Shown: piece by piece, positions 9,936-19,503 of the stretch
How the letters are laid out: every line of letters starts with the position of its first letter
Numbering within the stretch: the stretch's first letter is position 1
Source of the DNA: Rhizobium leucaenae USDA 9039
Lineage (GTDB): Bacteria; Pseudomonadota; Alphaproteobacteria; Rhizobiales; Rhizobiaceae
Reading direction: 5' to 3'
DNA length: 64,000 nucleotides
NCBI RefSeq assembly: GCF_000426285.1
Contig: NZ_AUFB01000012.1
Coordinates: forward strand, 62,001-126,000
The notes under the pieces: generated by a model
The model's database searches: none
The model's input: only the letters and a program-made list of their open reading frames with translations
Told to the model about the DNA's origin: nothing
Program-made: the position numbers and the translations under genes

Positions 9936-11017
9936 TCTTCAATACGCTCGGCCGCTACTTCTTCATGCGTTACGTCGTGACAACCTTCTGGTTTTTCCTC
10001 GGCGTGATCTCGATCGTCTATCTCGTCGACTTCAGCGAGACCGCCGGCCGGCTTGCCGGGCTTCCCGGATACACGGTCAGCCTCGGCTTGCTGATGACGG
10101 CGGTCAGACTGCCGTTCATCCTGCAGCAGACGGTACCGTTCATCGCCCTGTTCGTCGGCATGACGGTGCTGATTGCGCTCAACCGGCGTCGCGAACTCGT
10201 GATTGCCCGTGCAGCCGGCATCTCCGTCTGGCAGTTTATGACGCCCTTCGTGATCGGCGCCTTCTTCGTCGGCCTCCTCACGATGTTTGCTCTCAATCCG
10301 ATTGCGGCATGGGGACAAAAGCAGGCGGAAACGATGGAAGCCGACCTGCGCGGCGACCCGTCCTATCACAACACACTTTCGATCCCGTGGCTGCGCCAGT
10401 CGAACGGCAAAGACGACGTGATCATTGGCGCCAAGGCTGTTCTCGACAACGGTACGACGCTGATGAACGTTGTGTTTATCCACTTCGATTCACAGGGGAA
10501 TATCGTTCTCAGGCAGGACGCGCAGTCGGCAAAGTTGGAAGATGGTTACTGGCTTCTTAACAGCGTCGTCGAGCGCAGACCCGGCGAAATTCCCGATCAT
10601 AAGAGTACGGTACAGGTTCGTACGAATCTGAAACAGGATTTCGTCTCCGAGCGTTTGGCACAGCCGGAAACCATTGCTTTTTATGATCTTTCTAATCGAA
10701 TTAAGATAGCAAAGTCTTTTGGCATCTCAACCAAAGCGCTTGAGACCCAATTTCACTCCCTGCTGTCGCAGCCGTTCCTTTTGGTGGCGATGACTCTGAT
10801 CGCAGCCACCGTCTCGTTAAAATTCAGTAGATTCAACCAATCGCGCTCCGTGATTCTGGGTGGAATCCTCTCAGGCTTCGTGCTTTATGTTGTCACCGTG
10901 CTGGTAAAGGCATTCGGGAGCAGCGGAGTGGTTCCTCCTTTCGTGGCGACATGGATACCCGTGATCGTCGCTTTGGCATTCGGAGCAACGATCCTGCTTC
11001 ATCAGGAGGACGGCTAA
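9932..11017 (+). CDS. lptG: LPS export ABC transporter permease LptG
   Basis: Second permease of the LptB2FG lipopolysaccharide exporter, 361 residues. It starts MIFNTLGRYFFMRY and ends with the last membrane helix LAFGATILLHQEDG. The RRRELVIARAAGISVWQ segment near residue 86 is the coupling region that contacts the ATPase LptB, which is not encoded in this window. The start at 9932 overlaps the lptF stop, so the two subunits are translationally coupled. A longer frame from 9872 exists but would run through the end of lptF. Confidence 0.92.
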   Translation: MIFNTLGRYFFMRYVVTTFWFFLGVISIVYLVDFSETAGRLAGLPGYTVSLGLLMTAVRLPFILQQTVPFIALFVGMTVLIALNRRRELVIARAAGISVWQFMTPFVIGAFFVGLLTMFALNPIAAWGQKQAETMEADLRGDPSYHNTLSIPWLRQSNGKDDVIIGAKAVLDNGTTLMNVVFIHFDSQGNIVLRQDAQSAKLEDGYWLLNSVVERRPGEIPDHKSTVQVRTNLKQDFVSERLAQPETIAFYDLSNRIKIAKSFGISTKALETQFHSLLSQPFLLVAMTLIAATVSLKFSRFNQSRSVILGGILSGFVLYVVTVLVKAFGSSGVVPPFVATWIPVIVALAFGATILLHQEDG

Positions 11018-13393
11018 GTGGCGGCAGGCAACCGCAAGAGTACTAGGAAATTTGTCGCTGCCCTCGTCATGGGCGCGGCTGCGTATGCATTTGTCGTGAG
11101 CCCGGTCGTAACTTACGCCCAGGACAACAATAATAACGGCGGCGCTGGCGCTGCGACCTCTCCCGTTAAGGTCAAAGTGCCGGAAGGCTCCAAGCTGATC
11201 CTTTCGTCGAACGAACTGGTCTATAATAAGGATACTCAAATCGTCACCGCCAGCGGCGCGGTTCAGATCAACTATGGCGGCTACAAGATGGTCGCGCAGA
11301 AGGTTGAATATAATCAGAAAAGCGGACGGATGACGGCGATCGGCAATGTCGAGCTGATCAGCCCGGACGGCAACCGCATGTATGGTGACAAAATGGATGT
11401 CACCGACAGCTTCTCCGACGGTTTCGTCAACGCTCTGCGCATCGAAATGCCAGACAATACGCGCATGGCCGCCGAAAAGGGCGAACGTGTCGGCGGTAAC
11501 CAGTTGATCCTGACAAAGGGTGTCTACACTGCTTGTTTGCCGTGCTCCGAGCAGGGCCGCGCGCCGCTGTGGCAGGTCAAGGCTCAGCGCGTGGTGCAGA
11601 ACGGCGTGACGCATACCGTCCGTCTCGAGCATGCCCGCTTCGAACTGTTCGGTCAGCCGATCGCTTACGTTCCATGGATCGAAGTTCCGGACAATACGGT
11701 GAAGCGCAAGTCAGGCTTCCTGTTTCCCTCGATGAGCTACTCGGAGAACCTCGGCTTTGGCGTGAAGGTTCCCTACTACTACGTCATCTCGCCCAGCATG
11801 GACGCGACGATCAGTGCCACCGGCTATACAAGCCAAGGCTTGCTGCTCGAAGGTGAATTCCGGCAACGCTTTGAAAACGGTACGCATGTTCTGCGCGTCG
11901 CCGGTATCAATCAGATGAGTCCGGATCAGTTCACTGCCAATACAAGTGACGCCGAACATAAAACTCGCGGCGTCGTTTCGTCGAAGGCTGATTTCAGAAT
12001 CAATCCTCGCTGGACATTCGGCTGGGACGTCATGGCGCAAAGCGATAATAACTTTTCGCGCACCTATGGCTTGCAAGGTCTCAGCCAGAGCACGCACACG
12101 AACGACATCTATTTGACGGGTCTCGGCAAGCGCAATTATTTCGATATGCGCGCCTTCTACTATGATATTCAGGACGCCGATGACAAAAGCACTGCTGAAA
12201 AGCAGCAAGCGGTCGTCTATCCAAGCGCCGACTATCACTATGTCGATCCGAACTCGGTCTATGGCGGCGAGTTGTCCGCGACGATGAATTTCACGCATTT
12301 GTCGCGTGACAAGACGTCTGTGCTCGACAACGTCAACAATCTCGGCGATTCCAGTCTGAACGACCGCTTCCTTGGTCTTTCGGGAAGCTATACGCGTCTT
12401 AGCACCGAATTGCAGTGGCAGCGTACCTTCACCACCGATCAGGGTCTGGTCCTCACACCGCTTGCGGCCGCTCGCGGCGACGTCTATGGCCTCGGCATGG
12501 ACGCGCCTACCGGCGACTATTCCGGAAACTACGACACCAGCGATTACGCGACGCGCGGTATGGTGACAGCCGGTCTCGAAGCCAAGTACCCGTTCCTCAT
12601 CACCACCAGCAACAGCACACATGTGTTCGAGCCGATCGCGCAGGTCTATGTGCGCCCTGATGAGCAACTTGCAGGACGGCTGCCGAATGAAGACGCCCAG
12701 AGCTTTGTGTTCGATGCAACCAACCTGTTCGATCGCGACAAGTTCTCCGGCTTCGACCGTGTAGAAGGCGGCACGCGCGCCAACCTAGGTTGGCGCTATA
12801 CGGGCAGCTTCGACAGTGGCTATAAGTTGCAGCACATCTTCGGCCAATCGTACCAGCTTGCCGGGCGAAACTCATTCGCAACCGACGATCTGGTAGGTGC
12901 CGGGTCGGATTCGGGGCTTGAAACCACCCGCTCCGACTATGTCACGATGTTTGGCCTCACGACGCCGCAGGGCATCTCGCTTTCGCAGTCCTATCGCTTC
13001 GACGAAAAGGACTTCGCGTTCCGTCGCGGCGATACTCAGGTCGGCTTTGCAAACGACGACTTCCAGACCTCGGTGACCTACACCCATATCGCCGCTCAGC
13101 CGCAATATGGCTTCACCTCGGACCAGGACGAAATCCAAACCCGCGCCCAGATCAAATTCAAGAATTATTGGTCTGTCTTCGGCACCGTCAGCTACGATCT
13201 CAATGACAGCGAGATCACGCGCCAGGGCGTCGGTCTTTCCTATGAGGATGAGTGCACGATCTTCAGCGTTTCCTTTCTGGATAAGAAGGATTCGACAAAC
13301 CAATCGGGAAGCGACTGGTCGATCGGCGCCCGCATAACGTTCCGTACGCTCGGCGACGTCAATCTTGGCAACGTCCAAGACGCGACGTTCTGA
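11018..13393 (+). CDS. lptD: LPS-assembly outer-membrane protein LptD
   Basis: Outer-membrane translocon that inserts lipopolysaccharide into the outer leaflet, 791 residues. A signal peptide covers residues 1 to about 35 (ending TYAQD). The N-terminal jellyroll (OstA-like repeats such as QIVTASGAVQINYGGYKMVAQKV) spans roughly residues 60-200, and the rest is the C-terminal beta-barrel. Cysteines are present near residue 170 (CLPCS) and near 747 (DECTI) and could form the linking disulphides. Translation starts at GTG directly after the lptG stop, with an AGGAGG site 8 nt before it, so it is part of the lpt operon. Confidence 0.93.
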   Translation: MAAGNRKSTRKFVAALVMGAAAYAFVVSPVVTYAQDNNNNGGAGAATSPVKVKVPEGSKLILSSNELVYNKDTQIVTASGAVQINYGGYKMVAQKVEYNQKSGRMTAIGNVELISPDGNRMYGDKMDVTDSFSDGFVNALRIEMPDNTRMAAEKGERVGGNQLILTKGVYTACLPCSEQGRAPLWQVKAQRVVQNGVTHTVRLEHARFELFGQPIAYVPWIEVPDNTVKRKSGFLFPSMSYSENLGFGVKVPYYYVISPSMDATISATGYTSQGLLLEGEFRQRFENGTHVLRVAGINQMSPDQFTANTSDAEHKTRGVVSSKADFRINPRWTFGWDVMAQSDNNFSRTYGLQGLSQSTHTNDIYLTGLGKRNYFDMRAFYYDIQDADDKSTAEKQQAVVYPSADYHYVDPNSVYGGELSATMNFTHLSRDKTSVLDNVNNLGDSSLNDRFLGLSGSYTRLSTELQWQRTFTTDQGLVLTPLAAARGDVYGLGMDAPTGDYSGNYDTSDYATRGMVTAGLEAKYPFLITTSNSTHVFEPIAQVYVRPDEQLAGRLPNEDAQSFVFDATNLFDRDKFSGFDRVEGGTRANLGWRYTGSFDSGYKLQHIFGQSYQLAGRNSFATDDLVGAGSDSGLETTRSDYVTMFGLTTPQGISLSQSYRFDEKDFAFRRGDTQVGFANDDFQTSVTYTHIAAQPQYGFTSDQDEIQTRAQIKFKNYWSVFGTVSYDLNDSEITRQGVGLSYEDECTIFSVSFLDKKDSTNQSGSDWSIGARITFRTLGDVNLGNVQDATF

Positions 13394-13405
13394 TCAGTCA
13401 AATCC

Positions 13406-13432
13406 AAAGGGCCGGCCTTAAACCGGCCCTTT
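13406..13432 (+). terminator. Rho-independent-type terminator after lptD
   Basis: A 10-bp perfect stem (AAAGGGCCGG / CCGGCCCTTT) with a 7-nt loop lies 12 nt after the lptD stop and is followed by a T-containing tract. It would separate lptFGD from the surA-pdxA-rsmA genes, which then need their own promoter or read-through. Confidence 0.8.
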
Positions 13433-13594
13433 GCTTTGTATGGGACCGCCATTCCCCTCCTTGTCATTGTTTCGCCGCAAGGATTTTGCAATTCGTCGTG
13501 CTTGTTGTAGATATTGGCGCGAAATTGCCGTATTGCGCCGATGGCGTCTCAATGTGACGCAGTGCGGACAAAGACCTTTGGGAAGGGGTAGTTG

Positions 13595-14545
13595 ATGTTC
13601 TCTGGAAAGACACCGATGCGCGCTGCGCTATTCGGCGCCGTAGCGTTGGTTATGGCCGCTTTTACGATGCCAAGCAGCGATGTTGCCTTTGCGGCAAGTG
13701 AAGTGAAGGTTGTCGTCAACAACACGGTGATCACATCAGGCGATATCGCCAAGCGCATCAACTTCCTGAAATTGCAGCACGCGAAAGGTGATCTCAACAA
13801 GCTGGCGCAACAGCAACTCGTCGATGAGACGCTGAAGCGTGCGGAAATCGCCCGCGTGCGCATGTCGGTATCGACGACAGACGTCGATAAAGCATTTGCT
13901 CGTTTCGCCACCAGCAATAAAATGTCACCGCAGCAGCTTGGACAGATCCTGGACAAGATGGGCGTCACCACCGATCACTTCAAATCCTATATAGCCATTT
14001 CCATGAGCTGGCCGCGCGTCGTCAACGCCCGCTTCGGCTCGAACGGCGGCAACCGCATGTCGAATGACGACCTTGTAACGCGCATGACGGAAAATAAGAC
14101 GAAGCCGGTCACGACGGAATATTTCCTGAAGCAGATAGTCTTCGTCGTCCCGTCTGCTAAGCGCAACGCAATTCTCGGCAAACGCAAGGCCGAGGCGGAA
14201 GCATCGCGGGCCAAGTTCCCCGGTTGCGACCAGGCGAAAGTCTTTGCCGCAACAATGCATGACGTCTCCGTGCAGGACCTTGGCCGCGTGCTTGCTCCCG
14301 ATCTTCCGGACGCCTGGAAGCCGCTGCTGGAGAAGGCAAAGGGCAATACGACCGATGCGATCGTGACCGACCGCGGCGTCGAATATGTCGCCATTTGCTC
14401 GCAGCGTCAGGTGAACGACGACGTCGCTGCCGCAGCCGTCTTCCGCGCTGAAGATCTCGGCAAGGCTAATGCCCAAGGCGTCAGCGCCAACGACAAGAAG
14501 TACATGGACGAACTGCGCTCCAAGGCGCAGATCCTCTATCGCTGA
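13595..14545 (+). CDS. surA: SurA-like periplasmic chaperone/peptidyl-prolyl isomerase
   Basis: Periplasmic protein of 316 residues with a signal peptide (residues 1 to about 36, ending VAFAA) and a SurA N-terminal domain (VVVNNTVITSGDIAKRINFL near residue 45). SurA escorts outer-membrane proteins, LptD among them, to the assembly machine. A classical parvulin signature is not obvious in the C-terminal half, so isomerase activity is unsure. The ATG at 13595 is chosen over a TTG 3 nt upstream; a GGAAGGGG site precedes it. Its place between lptD and pdxA is the conserved proteobacterial order. Confidence 0.85.
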   Translation: MFSGKTPMRAALFGAVALVMAAFTMPSSDVAFAASEVKVVVNNTVITSGDIAKRINFLKLQHAKGDLNKLAQQQLVDETLKRAEIARVRMSVSTTDVDKAFARFATSNKMSPQQLGQILDKMGVTTDHFKSYIAISMSWPRVVNARFGSNGGNRMSNDDLVTRMTENKTKPVTTEYFLKQIVFVVPSAKRNAILGKRKAEAEASRAKFPGCDQAKVFAATMHDVSVQDLGRVLAPDLPDAWKPLLEKAKGNTTDAIVTDRGVEYVAICSQRQVNDDVAAAAVFRAEDLGKANAQGVSANDKKYMDELRSKAQILYR

Positions 14546-14554
14546 TCGTTCCCG

Positions 14555-15580
14555 ATGCCCTCGCGCCCTTCCCGCCCCCTTGCACTTACGCAGGGGGATC
14601 CAGCAGGTATCGGACCCGATATCACGCTCGCCGCCTGGCTTCGCCGCGGCGAGCTTGGCTTACCTCCCTTCCTGTTGCTCGGCGACCCAAAGGTCCTTTC
14701 GGCGCGAGCGCGTCAATTGAATCTAACCGTGCCGCTTCGTGAAGCCGATGCGTCGACTGCTTTCGGCATTTTTCGCGATGCTTTGCCGGTGTTGCCGATC
14801 GCTGCCGGCATGGATGTGGTTGCCGGCGAACCTCATGTGGTGACGGCCAAGGCGACGATCGCCGCCATCGAGATGGCGGTCTCGCTGAGCATGAAGGGAG
14901 AGACCTCCGCGGTCGTGACGAATCCGATCGCCAAGTCGGTGCTTTACGACGCCGGCTTCGGCTTTCCCGGCCATACCGAGTTCCTAGCCGATCTTGCGGC
15001 GCGCGCGACCGGCAAACCAGTGATGCCCGTGATGCTGCTCGCCGGGCCGAAGCTGCGGGCAATTCCCGTCACCATCCATATTCCGCTGAAAGATGTGCCG
15101 CAGGCGCTAACCTCGGATCTCATCATCGAGACCTGCCGGATCACCGACCACGACCTCAGGGCTCGTTTCGGCATTGCAGCGCCGCGGCTTGCAATTGCCG
15201 GCCTCAACCCGCATGCCGGCGAAAGCGGTGCTATCGGCAAGGAGGATGAGGAAATCATCCGTCCGGCAATCGACGTGCTGCGCAATGAAGGCATCGATGC
15301 CGTTGGGCCCCTCCCCGCCGACACGATGTTCCATGACGATGCGCGCCGTCGCTACGATGTCGCCGTCTGCATGTATCACGATCAGGCTTTGATTCCGGCC
15401 AAGGCGCTCGGCTTCGACGATTCCGTCAATGTCACGCTTGGCCTACCCTTTGTCCGCACCTCGCCGGACCATGGCACCGCCTTCGGCATCGCCGGCAAAG
15501 GTGGTGCCAAAGAGGACAGTCTCGTGGCGGCGCTCAAGCTGGCGAGCGAGATCAGCCGCGCGGCGGGAAGCAATCGCTGA
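14555..15580 (+). CDS. pdxA: 4-hydroxythreonine-4-phosphate dehydrogenase
   Basis: NAD-dependent enzyme of vitamin B6 (pyridoxal phosphate) synthesis that oxidises 4-phosphohydroxy-L-threonine; 341 residues, normal length. Typical segments are [12 protein letters not shown] near the start, [11 protein letters not shown] near residue 112, the metal-binding histidines in FPGHTEFLA and in MYHDQALIP near residue 273, and [12 protein letters not shown] near residue 300. It starts 9 nt after surA and its stop overlaps the rsmA start by one base. Confidence 0.95.
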   Translation: MPSRPSRPLALTQGDPAGIGPDITLAAWLRRGELGLPPFLLLGDPKVLSARARQLNLTVPLREADASTAFGIFRDALPVLPIAAGMDVVAGEPHVVTAKATIAAIEMAVSLSMKGETSAVVTNPIAKSVLYDAGFGFPGHTEFLADLAARATGKPVMPVMLLAGPKLRAIPVTIHIPLKDVPQALTSDLIIETCRITDHDLRARFGIAAPRLAIAGLNPHAGESGAIGKEDEEIIRPAIDVLRNEGIDAVGPLPADTMFHDDARRRYDVAVCMYHDQALIPAKALGFDDSVNVTLGLPFVRTSPDHGTAFGIAGKGGAKEDSLVAALKLASEISRAAGSNR

Positions 15581-16407
15581 TGGCTGCACTCGACGGTCTG
15601 CCGCCACTTCGCGACGTCATCCAGCGTCACGGTCTCGACGCGCGCAAAGCACTTGGCCAAAACTTCCTGCTCGATCTTAATTTGACGCAAAAGGTTGCCC
15701 GCACTGCCGGAGCGCTGGACGGCGTCACCGTGTTCGAAGTCGGCCCGGGACCAGGTGGTTTGACGCGTGCCATCCTTGCGCTCGGCGCCGCCAAGGTTAT
15801 CGCCGTCGAGCGCGATGCGCGCTGCCTGCCGGCACTCGCCGAGATCGCCGATCACTATCCCGGCCGGCTGGACGTCATCGAAGGCGATGCGCTGAAAACG
15901 GATTTTGCGGTGCTCGCGCCGGAAGGGCCGGTCAAGATCATTGCCAACCTGCCCTATAATGTCGGCACACAGTTATTGGTGAACTGGCTGCTGCCCGGCT
16001 ATTGGCCACCCTTTTGGCAATCCCTGACGCTGATGTTCCAGAAAGAGGTCGGCCAGCGGATCGTCGCCGACGAGGAAGACGACCACTATGGCCGCCTCGG
16101 TGTTCTCTGCGGCTGGCGCACGAATGCGCACATGGCCTTCGACGTGCCGCCGCAGGCATTTACGCCGCCGCCTAAGGTAACCTCGACGGTCGTCCATCTG
16201 ACGCCGAAGGAAAACCCGATCCCCTGCTCCGTCGACAATCTGGAAAAGGTGACGCAGGCTGCCTTCGGCCAGCGGCGCAAGATGCTGCGTCAAAGCCTGA
16301 AGCCGCTCGGCGGCGAAGCCCTGCTGCGGAAAGCCGATATCGATCCGCAGCGACGCGCTGAGACGCTTTCCGTCGAGGAGTTTTGCCGGCTGGCGAATTC
16401 TCTTTAA
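15580..16407 (+). CDS. rsmA: 16S rRNA dimethyladenosine transferase RsmA
   Basis: S-adenosylmethionine-dependent enzyme (KsgA) that dimethylates two adjacent adenines near the 3' end of 16S rRNA late in small-subunit assembly; 275 residues. The SAM-binding motif is [16 protein letters not shown] near residue 50 and the catalytic [12 protein letters not shown] near residue 123. The N-terminal [10 protein letters not shown] is also typical. TGATG overlap with pdxA indicates translational coupling. It converges on gmk with only 7 nt between the stops. Confidence 0.95.
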   Translation: MAALDGLPPLRDVIQRHGLDARKALGQNFLLDLNLTQKVARTAGALDGVTVFEVGPGPGGLTRAILALGAAKVIAVERDARCLPALAEIADHYPGRLDVIEGDALKTDFAVLAPEGPVKIIANLPYNVGTQLLVNWLLPGYWPPFWQSLTLMFQKEVGQRIVADEEDDHYGRLGVLCGWRTNAHMAFDVPPQAFTPPPKVTSTVVHLTPKENPIPCSVDNLEKVTQAAFGQRRKMLRQSLKPLGGEALLRKADIDPQRRAETLSVEEFCRLANSL

Positions 16408-16414
16408 TCGCTGT

Positions 16415-17077
16415 TCACAGCTTCGGCGTTTCTTCCAACAGGCCGCGAACGAAGTCGAACATTCCGTGACGGCGATCGCGGCGCAGGCGCTCGGCCTTGA
16501 CGATCGACTGAACCGCATCGAAGGCGGCGGTCAGATCATCATTGATGATGACATAATCATATTCGCGCCAATGGGCGATCTCGGCTCTGGAATTGGCAAG
16601 CCGCGTGGCGATCACCTCTTCGGAATCCTCGGCGCGGCGGTGCAGGCGCGATTGCAGCTCCGTCATGGTCGGCGGCAGCACGAAGATCGAGACTACATCG
16701 GCGGGCATTTTCTCCTGCAGTTGCTGCGCGCCCTGCCAGTCGATATCGAAGAGCATATCGCGGCCTTCGGCCATCGCCGTTTCCACCGGCTCGCGCGGCG
16801 TGCCGTAGAAATTGCCATGTACCTCCGCCCATTCGAGCAGCGAGTCGGAATCACGAAGCCGCTCGAATTCCCGCAGCGAAACAAAATGATAATGTATGCC
16901 GGCAATCTCGCTCGGTCGTCGTTGCCGCGTCGTGACGCTGACGGAAAGACCGATCTGCTTATCGGTCTCCAACAGCGTACGCGCGATTGTCGATTTCCCC
17001 GCCCCTGACGGCGAGGAAATGGCGAGCATCAGCCCCCGGCGGGCAATCGAAATGGATGTGGATGTCGCCGGCTTCAT
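16415..17077 (-). CDS. gmk: Guanylate kinase
   Basis: Phosphorylates GMP to GDP with ATP, an essential step of nucleotide metabolism; 220 residues. The P-loop [10 protein letters not shown] lies near residues 21-30, the GMP-binding region includes [19 protein letters not shown] near residue 50, and the catalytic core [10 protein letters not shown] near residue 90. It is 3 nt downstream of yicC on the same strand, the usual pairing in rhizobia. Confidence 0.95.
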   Translation of the reverse strand: MKPATSTSISIARRGLMLAISSPSGAGKSTIARTLLETDKQIGLSVSVTTRQRRPSEIAGIHYHFVSLREFERLRDSDSLLEWAEVHGNFYGTPREPVETAMAEGRDMLFDIDWQGAQQLQEKMPADVVSIFVLPPTMTELQSRLHRRAEDSEEVIATRLANSRAEIAHWREYDYVIINDDLTAAFDAVQSIVKAERLRRDRRHGMFDFVRGLLEETPKL

Positions 17078-17080
17078 GGC

Positions 17081-17968
17081 CTACTCCAAATTCTGGACCT
17101 GTTCGCGGAACTGGTCGATGACCACCTTTAATTCGATGCCGGCGGCGGTGACCGCTGCGGCATTCGACTTCGAACAGATAGTATTCGATTCCCGGTTAAA
17201 TTCCTGTGCAAGGAAATCAAGCTTGCGTCCGATCGGTCCGCCTTTGGCGATAAGGTCGCGCGCTGCCGTCACATGCGCCTTCAGCCGGTCGATCTCCTCG
17301 CGCAGATCGGCCCTTGTGGCGATGAGAGCGGCCTCGGCATGCAGCCGGTCGCGATCGAGACCGGAAGTGCCATCCAGAAGCATGGCAACCTGCGCCGCCA
17401 GCCTCGCGGCGATCTCCTGCGGCGAGCGGGATGGATCGTTTTCCACCGTTGCCGTCAGCGTCTCGATGACCCCGACATGGCCGAGCAAGATTTTTCCGAG
17501 TGCCTGCCCTTCCGCGCAGCGCATATCGCTGAGGTCGCCAAGCGCGGCTTCAAGACCCGCCATGATCTCGCTGTCGCGTGCGGTAAGAGCCTCTTCGCTC
17601 TCCTCGGCTTCCTTGAACTCGACGATGCCGCGAATGGCAAGCAGCGTGTCCAGCCGCAGCGGCGCAGGGTCGACTACGCCGGCGAGCTGACCGCGGAGCG
17701 CCAGCACCGTCGCCAGCGCGTCCTGATTGACGACCGCTTCGACGCGGCTTTCATCGACGGATAGGGAGAGGCCGACCTGCAGATTGCCGCGTGAAAACCT
17801 GTCGGTGATAAGCTTGCGCACATCGGTTTCCAAGCGCTCTAGCCCTGGCGGCAGGCGCAGACGGAAATCGAGGCCCTTACCGTTGACCGATCGCAATTCC
17901 CATGCCCAACGAGAGCGCCCACTCGTTCCCTCACGCCGGGCAAAACCGGTCATGGACTGCAGTGCCAT
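17081..17968 (-). CDS. YicC family endoribonuclease
   Basis: Member of the YicC family (YicC_N then DUF1732), 295 residues. It starts MALQSMTGFARREG, contains the SVNGKGLDFRLRLP segment near residue 30, and ends with the conserved LDFLAQEFNRESNTICSKS helix near residue 260. The E. coli homologue is an endoribonuclease. It is upstream of gmk with a 3-nt gap and downstream of mltG. Confidence 0.88.
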   Translation of the reverse strand: MALQSMTGFARREGTSGRSRWAWELRSVNGKGLDFRLRLPPGLERLETDVRKLITDRFSRGNLQVGLSLSVDESRVEAVVNQDALATVLALRGQLAGVVDPAPLRLDTLLAIRGIVEFKEAEESEEALTARDSEIMAGLEAALGDLSDMRCAEGQALGKILLGHVGVIETLTATVENDPSRSPQEIAARLAAQVAMLLDGTSGLDRDRLHAEAALIATRADLREEIDRLKAHVTAARDLIAKGGPIGRKLDFLAQEFNRESNTICSKSNAAAVTAAGIELKVVIDQFREQVQNLE

Positions 17969-18071
17969 GCAAGCCTCCGATAATTTTCGTCCACGATCTC
18001 TCGACGATCATGGATCAATGCAAAGGTGAGACCACGCCGTGCGGCCGTTCGAAAGCACGGCGCAGCAGAGA

Positions 18072-19301
18072 CTAATTCGTCTTCTTTTTCTGCTGTGTGG
18101 CCGCACCGGCTGTCACCCCGCTGTCGTCCGGCTGACCATCGACGGCGATCGCGCTGGGGTCCTCGCCCTTTTCCGCAACGAGCTTGCGCCAGCGTTTAAC
18201 GTTGGCATTGTGATCTTCCAACGTCGCGGCGAAGACGTGGCCGCCTGAACCATCGGCAACGAAATAGAGATCTTGCGTCTTCCAGGGATTGGCAACGGCA
18301 TCGAGCGCATCCTTGCCGGGATTGGCGATCGGCGTCGGCGGCAGGCCCTTGATCATGTAGGTATTGTAGGCCGTTTCTTTTTTGAGGTCCGATTGGAAGA
18401 TCGGGCGATCGGCCGGTTTGCCGTCGCCACCGAAGAGCCCATAGATGACGGTCGGGTCGGATTGCAGGCGCATGCCCCTGCCGAGGCGGTTGAGGAAGAC
18501 GGACGCCACGTGAGCGCGCTCATCGGCAAGCCCCGTTTCCTTTTCGACGATCGACGCCAGCGTGACCAGCTCCTGCTTATTTGTCAGCGGCAGCGATTGG
18601 TCGCGCTTGTCCCAGATCTCGTCGACCAGCTTTTCCTGCGCGGCCTTCATCTGATCGATGATTTCCGTACGCTTCGCGCCGCGCGTGAATTTATAGGTAT
18701 TGGGCTCCAGGCTGCCTTCCGGCGGCAGGGCCGATGGCAGATCGCCTTCCAGCACCGGGTCGGCCTGCAGCTTGTTGAATATCTGCCGCACGGTCAGGCC
18801 TTCCGGCAAGGTCACCGAATAGAGGATCGATTTGCCGGATTTCAGCAACTCCATGATGTCCTTCATCGAGGCGCCGGCTTTGATCTCATATTCGCCGGAC
18901 CGCAACGACTCGCCATTGTGCAGATGGGTTGCCGTCAGATAGCGGAAGATGCGGGCATCGGAGATGATGTTGCTGGCTTCGAGTCGGCTCGAAATCTCGG
19001 CAAGGCCCGCGCCGTTGCGCACGATGAAATTGGTGTTGGTCGTCAGCGGCCCGGGGTTCTGATAGGCGGAAATGGCGTAGTAGGTGCCGACGATCGCGAG
19101 AACGATCACGAAGACGACCAGCGTCATCAGAAAGTTCAGGAAGATCACCATCTGGCTGCGGGCTTTGCGCGAGCGCTTCGGCGGATCCGGAACACGCTCC
19201 GGACGCAGAGCTTCATTGGCCGATTTCGGGATGATCGGCCCCTTCTGCCCGTTCGGAGTTCCGTTGTTCTGGTTCGTATCGCTCACCGGCAGTCCCTTCA
19301 T
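18072..19301 (-). CDS. mltG: Endolytic peptidoglycan transglycosylase MltG
   Basis: Membrane-anchored lytic transglycosylase that cuts nascent glycan strands; 409 residues. A cytoplasmic Pro/Lys/Arg-rich N-terminus is followed by one membrane helix (about residues 51-72) and the YceG domain. The catalytic Glu lies in the SIVEKETGLADERAHVA segment near residue 257. The C-terminus is polar and low-complexity. A GTG at 19286 (giving VSDTNQ) has a better spaced GAAGGGA site than the ATG used here, so the protein may be 5 residues shorter. It is downstream of fabF on the same strand, the common fab-mltG layout. Confidence 0.9.
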   Translation of the reverse strand: MKGLPVSDTNQNNGTPNGQKGPIIPKSANEALRPERVPDPPKRSRKARSQMVIFLNFLMTLVVFVIVLAIVGTYYAISAYQNPGPLTTNTNFIVRNGAGLAEISSRLEASNIISDARIFRYLTATHLHNGESLRSGEYEIKAGASMKDIMELLKSGKSILYSVTLPEGLTVRQIFNKLQADPVLEGDLPSALPPEGSLEPNTYKFTRGAKRTEIIDQMKAAQEKLVDEIWDKRDQSLPLTNKQELVTLASIVEKETGLADERAHVASVFLNRLGRGMRLQSDPTVIYGLFGGDGKPADRPIFQSDLKKETAYNTYMIKGLPPTPIANPGKDALDAVANPWKTQDLYFVADGSGGHVFAATLEDHNANVKRWRKLVAEKGEDPSAIAVDGQPDDSGVTAGAATQQKKKTN

Positions 19302-19407
19302 TTGTCATTGCCTGCTCTTTGACCAAGCAATGCGGCAAAAAACAGGTTCAGAAGATAAAGCGGAGCCTTGTGAAGATCCGCTTTCGACCGATCAGACATT
19401 ACCGCGA

Positions 19408-19425
19408 CGTGTCCCATGGGACACG
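19408..19425. promoter_or_regulatory. Perfect 18-bp palindrome upstream of mltG
   Basis: CGTGTCCCATGGGACACG is an uninterrupted perfect palindrome in the 202-nt gap between the fabF stop and the mltG start, about 107 nt upstream of mltG. Its form suggests the binding site of a dimeric protein. It does not match the parS, LexA, FixK or Irr sites I know. The protein is unknown. Confidence 0.55.
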
Positions 19426-19503
19426 AAAGAACGCAGTAACCTTCAAGGATGGCGCGCAGCCTTGCCGAAAAGCACTGCTGCTTTCCGGAACTACGCGCTG
19501 TTA

